A DNA stretch of 22,512 nucleotides, from assembly GCA_900549375.1 (NCBI GenBank), contig URNY01000024.1, positions 1 through 22,512 on the forward strand, in the 5' to 3' direction. Below the pieces are notes generated by a model. That model was not told where the DNA came from and did no database searches. It saw only the letters and a list, made by a program, of their open reading frames with translations. This stretch comes from an uncultured Bacteroidales bacterium. Its GTDB lineage: Bacteria > Bacteroidota > Bacteroidia > Bacteroidales > Muribaculaceae. Positions within the stretch are counted from its first letter, which is position 1. The number at the start of each line of letters is the position of its first letter. Shown here piece by piece: positions 1 to 6,484 of this stretch. The translations under genes and the position numbers were made by a program.

Positions 1-50
1 AGCAGCCTCGTCCCGACGAACCCGCTCGCGCCAATCATAACTATCTTCAT
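1..50 (-). CDS. NAD-dependent epimerase/dehydratase, N-terminal fragment (runs off window)
   Basis: Only the first 16 complete codons and part of the next are inside the window. The ATG is at 50-48 and reads MKIVMIGASGFVGTRL. This is the first beta strand and glycine-rich loop (G-x-x-G-x-x-G, here GASGFVG) of a Rossmann fold, as in extended short-chain dehydrogenases that modify nucleotide sugars. It is co-oriented with the polysaccharide genes and lies 21 bases beyond the proximal copy of the direct repeat. It is therefore probably the next gene of the polysaccharide cluster after the accessory cassette. The substrate cannot be told from this fragment. Confidence 0.72.
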   Translation of the reverse strand, partial: MKIVMIGASGFVGTRL

Positions 51-71
51 ATCTCAATTTCTATCGCTAAT

Positions 72-130
72 TCAACATTCAAAATTCAAAATTATCCCCG
101 CCGGTCGCGTGAGCGAACTTCAGTTCGCCG
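72..130. repeat. Direct repeat copy 1 (59 bp) flanking the accessory cassette
   Basis: The same sequence occurs at 2239-2304 in the same orientation. It has two parts. The first is an AT-rich run of a 7-bp unit (attcaaa), present twice here and three times in the other copy. The second is a GC-rich tail containing the hairpin GCGAAC-ttca-GTTCGC (113-128). Apart from the one extra 7-bp unit the copies are identical. The copy lies between the MBL hydrolase stop and the epimerase start. Confidence 0.9.
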
Positions 131-177
131 TTGTCGGCCGCCTTGGCGCCCCATCTCTCCTTCGGCTTTGAAAGCCA

Positions 178-1176
178 TTATAGAGCCAAGGCATTACCCG
201 CCAGTTCCACCTCTCCCTCCCTGAGAACTTTCATCAGATTATACGTTACGTGCACACATCCAAATTTCTCTTCCCCTACTCCGGTAGAATAGATTGCGGA
301 TGAATACTCCTTATAATCTTCTATAATATCATCAACCGGCAGAGGCTTCTTGCCATGGTTGAAAACCGTCGTAGCGCTCACCATATCCTCCGTTTCATTC
401 ATAACAAACTTGCCCGGAAAATCTTTTAACTCATCCGAGCCATGATGCGGAATCTTCAAAAAATGAATGTTTTTGAAACACTCATCCGGTATCACCCCGG
501 CTCCCTCATTATCCAGATCCCCGGTCATAAAAAGATTCACGGAATTGGCATTCATTTTGTAGACTATCGACATCGTATTCGCATCATAGCCGAGAGTTCC
601 ATCGGTATGCTGCAACACCCGTTGCACCTCAGGCCCGAAAATCTCGATCGATACACCGAGCAATCCACCCGTTACAATCGACCTGAACTCAAAATTAAAC
701 CTTGCCGGATCCGCCGATACATCAAAACTTACCGGATGATATTGTCGCAAATGCCCTTTGGCATATTTAGGAGACCTGTTATAATTATTCTTTAGATACG
801 TCAAAGCACCTGTGGCATTCTTTCCGATATGCTCTTCCACATTTTCCGAATGAAGATAATGGGGAATAAAGATATGGCAATCCCCGTTTTTATCGAATTC
901 TCCGAGCAAAGTCTCTATCCCTTTTGAATGGTCATTATCCGGGTGAGTCCAGAAAAACACATCCAGATTCGGAGAACCCCAGTCACTTAGAATCTTTGAG
1001 ATGTGGCAATAATCATCATCCCTGTAAGAATCAGTCAGGATTGTAAGCTTTGGCTCCGAATTTTCCTCGAACAGGAATAAAATGGCCTCACCCTCCATCG
1101 GATAGCCCACCACATACACATGAAGCCTCAAAGACCTCAGCGACACGCAATCCTTAGATCTTATAGGCTCAGCCAC
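178..1176 (-). CDS. ComEC-like metallo-beta-lactamase-fold hydrolase
   Basis: A 332-residue predicted soluble metallohydrolase with no signal peptide or membrane helix. Visible family motifs, in order, are the metal-binding loop T-H-P-D-N-D-H-S-K-G (residues 77-86), D-A-N-T-M-S (198-203), T-G-D (218-220) and P-H-H-G-S (243-247). This order matches the stand-alone relatives of the ComEC C-terminal hydrolase domain. The start is GTG (1176-1174), one base after the TGA of the 73-residue gene, so translation is probably coupled. Substrate is unknown: the family includes phosphodiesterases acting on DNA, RNA or nucleotides. It is the last gene of a three-gene operon bounded by direct repeats and has no evident role in polysaccharide synthesis. 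Fold confidence is high and function is unassigned. Confidence 0.85.
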   Translation of the reverse strand: MAEPIRSKDCVSLRSLRLHVYVVGYPMEGEAILFLFEENSEPKLTILTDSYRDDDYCHISKILSDWGSPNLDVFFWTHPDNDHSKGIETLLGEFDKNGDCHIFIPHYLHSENVEEHIGKNATGALTYLKNNYNRSPKYAKGHLRQYHPVSFDVSADPARFNFEFRSIVTGGLLGVSIEIFGPEVQRVLQHTDGTLGYDANTMSIVYKMNANSVNLFMTGDLDNEGAGVIPDECFKNIHFLKIPHHGSDELKDFPGKFVMNETEDMVSATTVFNHGKKPLPVDDIIEDYKEYSSAIYSTGVGEEKFGCVHVTYNLMKVLREGEVELAGNALAL

Positions 1177-1177
1177 T

Positions 1178-1399
1178 TCAGAATCCGGAATTAAATCCTT
1201 CCGTCATATATCCGCCCCTGTCGCGCCGGCGAATCTCACGCTCACGGCGCGAACGGGTTCTCAGCGGCGTGCTCGGCCGGCTTCCCAAACGCTCATAATC
1301 TGTCGTCGACACCTTGCGGAAAGATGTCAGATTCACCTCAGTGGATGTTTTTTCCACCCTTTTCCCCTCCCCATTAATTTCTATTATAACTTTAGGCAT
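1178..1399 (-). CDS. Small basic hypothetical protein (73 aa) of the repeat-flanked cassette
   Basis: Not a family I recognise. The first 17 residues (MPKVIIEINGEGKRVEK) look like a beta hairpin. Residues 38 onward are dominated by Arg, Ser and Pro (RTRSRREREIRRRDRGG) and are probably disordered or nucleic-acid binding. The ORF fills the gap between its neighbours exactly: its ATG overlaps the end of the 257-residue gene by 16 bases and its TGA is one base before the GTG of the hydrolase. That packing is the main reason to accept it as real. The DNA encoding the Arg-rich part (about 1205-1300) is far more GC-rich than its surroundings and may be inserted repeat sequence, so the ancestral protein may have been different. 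Confidence 0.6.
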   Translation of the reverse strand: MPKVIIEINGEGKRVEKTSTEVNLTSFRKVSTTDYERLGSRPSTPLRTRSRREREIRRRDRGGYMTEGFNSGF

Positions 1400-2157
1400 A
1401 GCTTGTCCTCCATTTTATTGATAACGCCCACCATTTCCACCAATGCATTGCCGACCGTTTGGTCATGAAAATCATTCATTCGGCGCGAAGCATGTGCAAT
1501 AAGCAGCACGCTTCCCTGCTTCTTACCCTCATCATTAATCACAGGTTCCATCTTGGCTATAAAACGTCCGACAAGGCCGTCCGCAGAATTCGGATATTCC
1601 TCCCGAAGCTCATACTGTTGCGACATAATAGTTTCATTATTATGCAACATCATGTTATAATAATTCTTCCCTGCGTAGTTTCCCATAAAATCCGGCGACA
1701 GCAATTGATGCCTGACGCAAGAAAATCTCGCCGAATTGGGCGATAGCATTTCATTAATCTCCTCTTTATGATCCAGGATTTCTTTTATAAATTTGAAGAG
1801 ACATGAGAATTCTTCGGCGAACTCCTTAGCCTCGACATAAATATATATGAAATATTCTCCGACAATCAGCTGAGAGAACTTATCAGGATCATCCGCCGAC
1901 TCATAATCGAAAATATAGCACTTACTATCCGCCAGCTCATCCTCTGTAGTACCAAGCTGATTCGCCAGCGAAGCCAGATCAATCCGATAGCGCTCCTCAC
2001 CCGAAAGCAGACGATACGAGAAACGGTTTCCCCAATCGCCGCGCAGAGACTTAAAGAACTCCATAAACCCCCGGCTATAGAATTCCAGCCGGAAAGACAC
2101 GGCTACCGTATCCTTATTCTTGATCAATACGTCTAAATTATTCTTAAGCTCACTCAT
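1384..2157 (-). CDS. Hypothetical protein (257 aa), first gene of the repeat-flanked cassette
   Basis: Family not recognised. The protein looks soluble, acidic and mostly helical, with no signal peptide or membrane segment. The middle carries a hydrophobic aromatic strand followed by helices (FIYIYVEAKEFAEEFSCLF), and the C-terminal part includes VLLIAHASRRMNDFHDQ. I see no nuclease, NTPase or protease motif. The ATG at 2157-2155 is the first in frame. The gene overlaps the 73-residue gene by 16 bases and is presumably cotranscribed with it and the MBL hydrolase. The context suggests a partner, sensor or substrate-recruiting protein for the hydrolase, but nothing in the sequence proves that. 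Confidence 0.75.
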   Translation of the reverse strand: MSELKNNLDVLIKNKDTVAVSFRLEFYSRGFMEFFKSLRGDWGNRFSYRLLSGEERYRIDLASLANQLGTTEDELADSKCYIFDYESADDPDKFSQLIVGEYFIYIYVEAKEFAEEFSCLFKFIKEILDHKEEINEMLSPNSARFSCVRHQLLSPDFMGNYAGKNYYNMMLHNNETIMSQQYELREEYPNSADGLVGRFIAKMEPVINDEGKKQGSVLLIAHASRRMNDFHDQTVGNALVEMVGVINKMEDKLCLKL

Positions 2158-2161
2158 CCTG

Positions 2162-2178
2162 CAAATATAACAAATTTA
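2162..2178 (-). promoter_or_regulatory. Two TAnnTTTG -7-like motifs ahead of the accessory cassette
   Basis: On the minus strand TAAATTTG (2178-2171) and TATATTTG (2169-2162) both fit the Bacteroidota -7 consensus TAnnTTTG. They lie directly upstream of the ATG at 2157. No good -33 TTTG stands 19-21 bases ahead of either, and the leader would be very short. The cassette may have its own weak promoter, but the evidence is thin. Confidence 0.25.
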
Positions 2179-2238
2179 CCATAGTATTTCCGCCTCAATA
2201 ATTCCGGCTACAAAATTACCCTTCTTCCCATTCTAAAA

Positions 2239-2304
2239 TCAACATTCAAAATTCAAAATTCAAAATTATCCCCGCCGGTCGCGTGAGCGAACTTCAGTTC
2301 GCCG
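2239..2304. repeat. Direct repeat copy 2 (66 bp) flanking the accessory cassette
   Basis: Same orientation and sequence as the copy at 72-130, with one additional 7-bp attcaaa unit (three instead of two). The GC-rich tail with the GCGAAC-ttca-GTTCGC hairpin is at 2287-2302. The copy begins 12 bases after the stop of the GT2 gene, so the hairpin could also act as a weak transcript end. Together the two copies bracket 2.1 kb holding three genes. Confidence 0.9.
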
Positions 2305-2316
2305 CTATCCCAATCG

Positions 2317-3126
2317 TCATCTCATCAGCTTCCTATATAGAAACTTGCGCAAGAAATTTGGAACTATCCTAACGCCGAATCTTGTAGTCTCGTTTTTTAT
2401 GAACTCAGGAAATGAAATCAAGCCCATCCGATGAAGCTCCTTCTGAAATTTAAACTCATCGCGAGCATATTTCCAGCCGCCCCTACGGCCGAACATATCC
2501 GGCGAAGATCTGAAATACAAAAGACTTTCCTGTATATTATGAAATTTGCTACCGTTCATCAGCATCCTTGCCCAAAGATAATAATCTTCAAACAATAGGA
2601 ACTTCCGATAATTGCCGGCCTTAATTACCGCGCTCTTTCGGAACATAGCCACCGGGTGGTTTATCGGATTTCGAAACCTGGCAAACTTTAAAATTTCCTC
2701 ATGGGTCTCAGGAAGCTTTCTTATAGAAATCACATTCCCGGTATTCCCCTCAAATTCCTCAATCCAGGCACTGATAACATCAATCCCTGGATTATTTTCC
2801 ATAAATTCCACCTGCTTGCGGAAACGCTCCGGCTTGGCAATATCGTCCGTATCCATCCTTGCCACCAAATCATTCGAGCAATGTTTCAGTCCTTCATTCA
2901 GGGCATCACCTAAACCTTGATTATGAGGCAAACGTATCACCTTAAGAACATCGCATCGCCTTTGGAACTCCGTCAACACAGATTCAAGAACATCGCCAAC
3001 CGGTCCATCCTCCACAACGACAACCTCATCAGGGACAAGAGTCTGATGAATAAGGCTATCGAGAGATTCCCTTAGAAAATCCGGATTCTCTTTATCATAT
3101 AGCGACATTAAAACCGTAAACCCCAT
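2317..3126 (-). CDS. Family 2 glycosyltransferase
   Basis: A 269-residue GT-A fold transferase that should add a sugar to the lipid-linked repeat unit at the cytoplasmic face of the inner membrane. It starts with the typical GT2 strand (FTVLMSLYDKENPDFLRESL). The donor-binding acid is at VVVVEDGP (35-42) and the metal-binding DxD-type motif is R-M-D-T-D-D (90-95). A later FEDYYLWARM segment corresponds to the acceptor-side ED motif of the AmsE/WaaE-like subgroup. The ATG at 3126 is the first in frame. It is the last polysaccharide gene before the repeat-flanked cassette. Donor and acceptor are unknown. Confidence 0.88.
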   Translation of the reverse strand: MGFTVLMSLYDKENPDFLRESLDSLIHQTLVPDEVVVVEDGPVGDVLESVLTEFQRRCDVLKVIRLPHNQGLGDALNEGLKHCSNDLVARMDTDDIAKPERFRKQVEFMENNPGIDVISAWIEEFEGNTGNVISIRKLPETHEEILKFARFRNPINHPVAMFRKSAVIKAGNYRKFLLFEDYYLWARMLMNGSKFHNIQESLLYFRSSPDMFGRRGGWKYARDEFKFQKELHRMGLISFPEFIKNETTRFGVRIVPNFLRKFLYRKLMR

Positions 3127-3265
3127 ACCAATAATTCTATAATGATATTAAACAATTATCAACACTTATCCCAATGCAAAACTTTTATACCTATTCAATT
3201 TTAGATTTCCACCCAACACCGTAAAAGCGAAATCTCTCTATTTATAAAACAAAAATACAACCAAA
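3127..3265. other. AT-rich gap between LicD and GT2 genes
   Basis: This 139-base gap is much longer than most gaps in the cluster. It holds no credible ORF or clear terminator. One minus-strand TATTTTTG (3257-3250) fits the Bacteroidota -7 consensus, but no matching -33 element stands at the usual distance. It could be a module junction or carry a weak promoter for the GT2 gene. Confidence 0.4.
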
Positions 3266-4063
3266 TCAATACTTTCCGAATTCAATTTTTTGCGAATGCG
3301 GTGGCTTTTGCTGTTCTATTGGTGGTAATTTCATGTAATCGCCATAAAGTTTCTTCAAGTATTCATCAGTCCTTTCCGGAACAGGAAACATTCCTTTTTC
3401 AAATTCCACATAACGAGGTTTCCCAAAGACATCTTTTTCAATGAAAAAATTACTCAACCTTAAAACATCTGAAACACAGAAAACCATTCCTGAGGCATTT
3501 TTATTTCCTCCATTTACAATATTTTCGCAAATATTTCTTACACTCTTTATTCTCAAACCGTTCGCCAAAGCCAACATTAATTTCTTCTTCCATTCATTAC
3601 TCCTGTAACCTTTTATTAAAAGGGAATAACTTGTCAGAAGTTTATCGCAGAAATATTGAGAATACCTGCCTATCTTGGATTTCGATGCAGGGGCAATTCT
3701 GAATACATCAATAAAAATCCCTCTGTTTTCTTTATCAAGTCCTTCCCATTCCCCTCTGTCATCTACAAATGTTCCCTTTAATCTTATTTTTGAATAATAC
3801 CCATACCAATCCTTCTTTTCCTCTTGAATATACCAGATGTTCGGATCCAATTCTCTTCTGCAGGCCTCTATAAATCTGTAATATTCATCAGACATCAGCA
3901 TAATATCCAGATCATCATCCCAAGGTATAAATCCTTTGTGTCGCACCGCACCCAAAGCATTTCCACCACTCAGATAATACTCGATTCCATTCCTTTTACA
4001 TAATTTATCAATCTCCTCGAGCATAAACAAGAGCACCCTTTGTAAATGTCTTAATTTTTCCAT
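3266..4063 (-). CDS. LicD-family phosphotransferase
   Basis: A 265-residue cytoplasmic protein with the LicD/nucleotidyltransferase-fold signature: Y-L-S-G-G-N-A-L-G-A-V-R-H (30-42), then G-F-I-P-W-D-D-D-L-D-I (44-54), whose acidic cluster is the expected metal site. Characterised LicD proteins transfer phosphocholine or a similar phospho-group from a CDP-activated donor to a glycan. The same job is likely here, decorating the repeat unit, although no licA/licC-type genes for making a donor are in view. The ATG at 4063-4061 gives a full N-terminus. The next gene upstream ends 24 bases away. Family is secure and the transferred group is not known. Confidence 0.87.
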   Translation of the reverse strand: MEKLRHLQRVLLFMLEEIDKLCKRNGIEYYLSGGNALGAVRHKGFIPWDDDLDIMLMSDEYYRFIEACRRELDPNIWYIQEEKKDWYGYYSKIRLKGTFVDDRGEWEGLDKENRGIFIDVFRIAPASKSKIGRYSQYFCDKLLTSYSLLIKGYRSNEWKKKLMLALANGLRIKSVRNICENIVNGGNKNASGMVFCVSDVLRLSNFFIEKDVFGKPRYVEFEKGMFPVPERTDEYLKKLYGDYMKLPPIEQQKPPHSQKIEFGKY

Positions 4064-4087
4064 ACTGTTTTTATCAATGAAAATAAA

Positions 4088-5224
4088 TTACAGTTTTTTC
4101 TGATCAGCAGATTTGCAATACGATTTATAGACTCTCATATAGTTGTCAGCCATTCTCTCTTGTGAAAACAAATCGCAAGCACGTATTTTCTCATTTCCAA
4201 AATTAGGTCTCTCCTTAACAATATTTGCTATGGAATTAGCCAAGCCATCCACATCTCCGGGATTGAACTGATATTTCTTGACTTCGTTAAATTCTTTCGT
4301 GAGTTCATCAAAAATCTTTATGTTCGTACATACAACCGGACATCCTATCGACAATGATTCCGCAAGATTCAAACCAAATCCTTCTGAGTGTGATGCGCAA
4401 ATCGAAAATTCAGACACCGCTATATAATCCAAAGGATTGGGCTTCCAACCCAATAATTTTATATCATTCCTTTCGCCAATCTCCTTATGGCATTCGTCGT
4501 ATAATTCCCCCTTTCCGAGAAAAAGCAATTGAATATTCTCATCGGGATGAGAAAGTTTGAATTTTGAAAAGGCTCTGATAACAGTTATCGGATCTTTTCG
4601 TTCTGACAATGAGCCCACGGCGACGCAATATTTTAAACTTGGATTGAGTCCGAGTTTATTAAGCAACGTCTCTTTAGATGTTATGCCATATGGTTCTATA
4701 CTGTTGTAGACGGTATCGATATTTTTCAGTTTGGAAAATTTCTTATAGTAATCCCGTACAGATTCGGAAATGGCAACGGCACCTGAAAGTTTATTCAAAG
4801 ACTTCAAATATCTATTCACCATATATCTGCCCAAAATCTTCCCTTTCGAATAAATAAAATCCTCGCCGCAAATATTATGCAGCGTTTCTATTTTTGGACA
4901 CTTATAATTTAATCTGGAAGCGAGCAATACCGGGTGATATCCATGTGTATGAATCAAATCAGGTTTGATTGTTTCCAAAATGCTGTCTATTCTCGCAGCA
5001 ATATTATTTGTATTAATTTCCAGCTGAAGCTTCGAAAGATGAAATTCATGGATCGTTAAATCCATTTTTCGGAATTCAGAAGTCATCGATCGCTCTTTTT
5101 CGTCATCCGCCAACTTTATAATGTGTATTTCAGGCTTATATTTATCGAGCCCATCCAGAAGCCTTTTCAATACAATTACCGGCCCCGCTTTTCTTAAACT
5201 ATTTATAATATATACTATCTTCAC
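4088..5224 (-). CDS. Family 4 glycosyltransferase
   Basis: A 378-residue GT-B fold transferase. The N-terminal domain opens MKIVYIINSLRKAGPVIVLK, with a G-P acceptor-side loop and later IHTHGYHP (91-98). The C-terminal donor domain has VAVGSLSERKDP (201-212) and the retaining-enzyme E-x7-E motif in EGFGLNLAE (E281, E289). The start is GTG (5224-5222), 4 bases after the stop of the preceding GT4 gene, so the two are probably translationally coupled. It should transfer one hexose or deoxyhexose residue to the growing repeat unit at the inner membrane. The specific sugar cannot be assigned. Confidence 0.9.
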   Translation of the reverse strand: MKIVYIINSLRKAGPVIVLKRLLDGLDKYKPEIHIIKLADDEKERSMTSEFRKMDLTIHEFHLSKLQLEINTNNIAARIDSILETIKPDLIHTHGYHPVLLASRLNYKCPKIETLHNICGEDFIYSKGKILGRYMVNRYLKSLNKLSGAVAISESVRDYYKKFSKLKNIDTVYNSIEPYGITSKETLLNKLGLNPSLKYCVAVGSLSERKDPITVIRAFSKFKLSHPDENIQLLFLGKGELYDECHKEIGERNDIKLLGWKPNPLDYIAVSEFSICASHSEGFGLNLAESLSIGCPVVCTNIKIFDELTKEFNEVKKYQFNPGDVDGLANSIANIVKERPNFGNEKIRACDLFSQERMADNYMRVYKSYCKSADQKKL

Positions 5225-5228
5225 TTCT

Positions 5229-6353
5229 TTAATTATTGGCTGTTAGAGTATTAAACAAATCCTCCCATTCCCTCATTACTGCATCCTTCTCAAAATCCGT
5301 GGCCCGTTCCTTCGATTTACGACCCATTTCCATTAATGTATGGGGATTATCAATCACATCCGCCATGGCTTTTGCAAACTTTTCCACATTTCCGTTTTCA
5401 ACAAGGATGCCGCATCCTTCTGTAATTATATCCGATGGCCCGCAAGGACATCGAAACGAAATCGCCGGAATACCCGCAGACATCGCTTCAAGCAATACCA
5501 TCGGAAGTCCTTCGAATCTGGATGTCATTAGCAACGCATCGGATTTAGCATATTCTGCATATATATTTGTAGTCGGTTTATTTATTCTTACTATTTCAGA
5601 AAGCCCGGATTCATCGATTTGGCTTCGCAATTTTGTTTCTTCCTCTCCCGCGCCAAATATATCCACATGCCATCCATCGAGCTTATCTTTAATAAGATTG
5701 CATGCCTCAATGAGGATATCTATTCCTTTTTGATAACTCAGTCGACCGACACAAATAAACCGTTTTTTTAATTTATAGTCTTTCTCTTTATTTTGTTTCT
5801 CAATAAAATTCGGAATCACGCAAATATTCTGTAATTCCGGCCAATTTTTACGATCCTCCTCCGTCAACACGACAAATCGGTCATAATTAGCGAGTTTATA
5901 AGTTTCTTGTCTGCTTCTGAAATTATCTACAAGTTTACGCAAAAAACCACTGGCACCTAATTTTCTGTAAAATCTGGTAAAATGAATTTCTGCTATCTTT
6001 TTCCCGCCATAGGGAATTTTATATAAAAACAGAAATTCATTTCCAATCGTCGTTATGGTGATATCCTGATTGTGAGATTTTAAGAACTTTCTAAGTCGCC
6101 TCCTATGCCGCAATGCCTTAATAGGATAATTCAGCAGTTTTAAAAGAAAACTATCATTGCTTGAATAGTTGATCCCTAAGTCATATAAACCGACATTTCC
6201 ATTAAGCTTATAATAAGGCTCACGTCCGCGTTGTTCGGCCGTGATTATCGTAACCTCATGCCCCTGTTTCGAAAGCCAGTTCGCTTTATCGGTCACGATT
6301 CTTTCCATACCCGCGGAATTAAACAATCCTGCCAGACAATACGCAATCTTCAT
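5229..6353 (-). CDS. Family 4 glycosyltransferase, first gene downstream of the IS
   Basis: A 374-residue GT-B fold transferase. The N-terminus (MKIAYCLAGLFNSAGMERI) has the G-M-E-R acceptor loop common in GT4 enzymes of capsule clusters. The donor domain shows VGRLSYQKGID (202-212) and E-x7-E in EGLPMVLLE (E281, E289). The ATG at 6353-6351 is preceded within about 10 bases by the left end of the IS4-type element, so its native leader has probably been replaced by IS sequence. Expression of this gene and those after it now depends on read-through of the IS or on a promoter inside it. Specific substrate unknown. Confidence 0.9.
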   Translation of the reverse strand: MKIAYCLAGLFNSAGMERIVTDKANWLSKQGHEVTIITAEQRGREPYYKLNGNVGLYDLGINYSSNDSFLLKLLNYPIKALRHRRRLRKFLKSHNQDITITTIGNEFLFLYKIPYGGKKIAEIHFTRFYRKLGASGFLRKLVDNFRSRQETYKLANYDRFVVLTEEDRKNWPELQNICVIPNFIEKQNKEKDYKLKKRFICVGRLSYQKGIDILIEACNLIKDKLDGWHVDIFGAGEEETKLRSQIDESGLSEIVRINKPTTNIYAEYAKSDALLMTSRFEGLPMVLLEAMSAGIPAISFRCPCGPSDIITEGCGILVENGNVEKFAKAMADVIDNPHTLMEMGRKSKERATDFEKDAVMREWEDLFNTLTANN

Positions 6354-6423
6354 TTAACCTGAAAATTTTTAGTAGATGACAAATTTTAAATTTACGCTGT
6401 TAAACATCTAATTTTCAAGTGAT

Positions 6424-6431
6424 TAAATTTG
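6424..6431 (+). promoter_or_regulatory. -7-like element for the transposase
   Basis: TAAATTTG matches the Bacteroidota -7 consensus TAnnTTTG and lies 53 bases upstream of the transposase ATG, a sensible leader length. No clear -33 TTTG is present at the expected spacing. Confidence 0.3.
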
Positions 6432-6484
6432 CATAAGTCCCCGAAATTTAGTAATTTAAAGGAAAAGTTTGCCGACTTTTCTCC

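Noticed and set aside
73..130. attcaaa units as a CRISPR-like or att-site array
   Set aside because: The units are a contiguous 7-bp microsatellite without spacers. No integrase or cas gene is in the window.
152..180. Possible terminator ggctttgaaagcc after the MBL hydrolase gene
   Set aside because: The arms leave no workable loop beyond a few bases and there is no T-run, so it does not meet terminator criteria.
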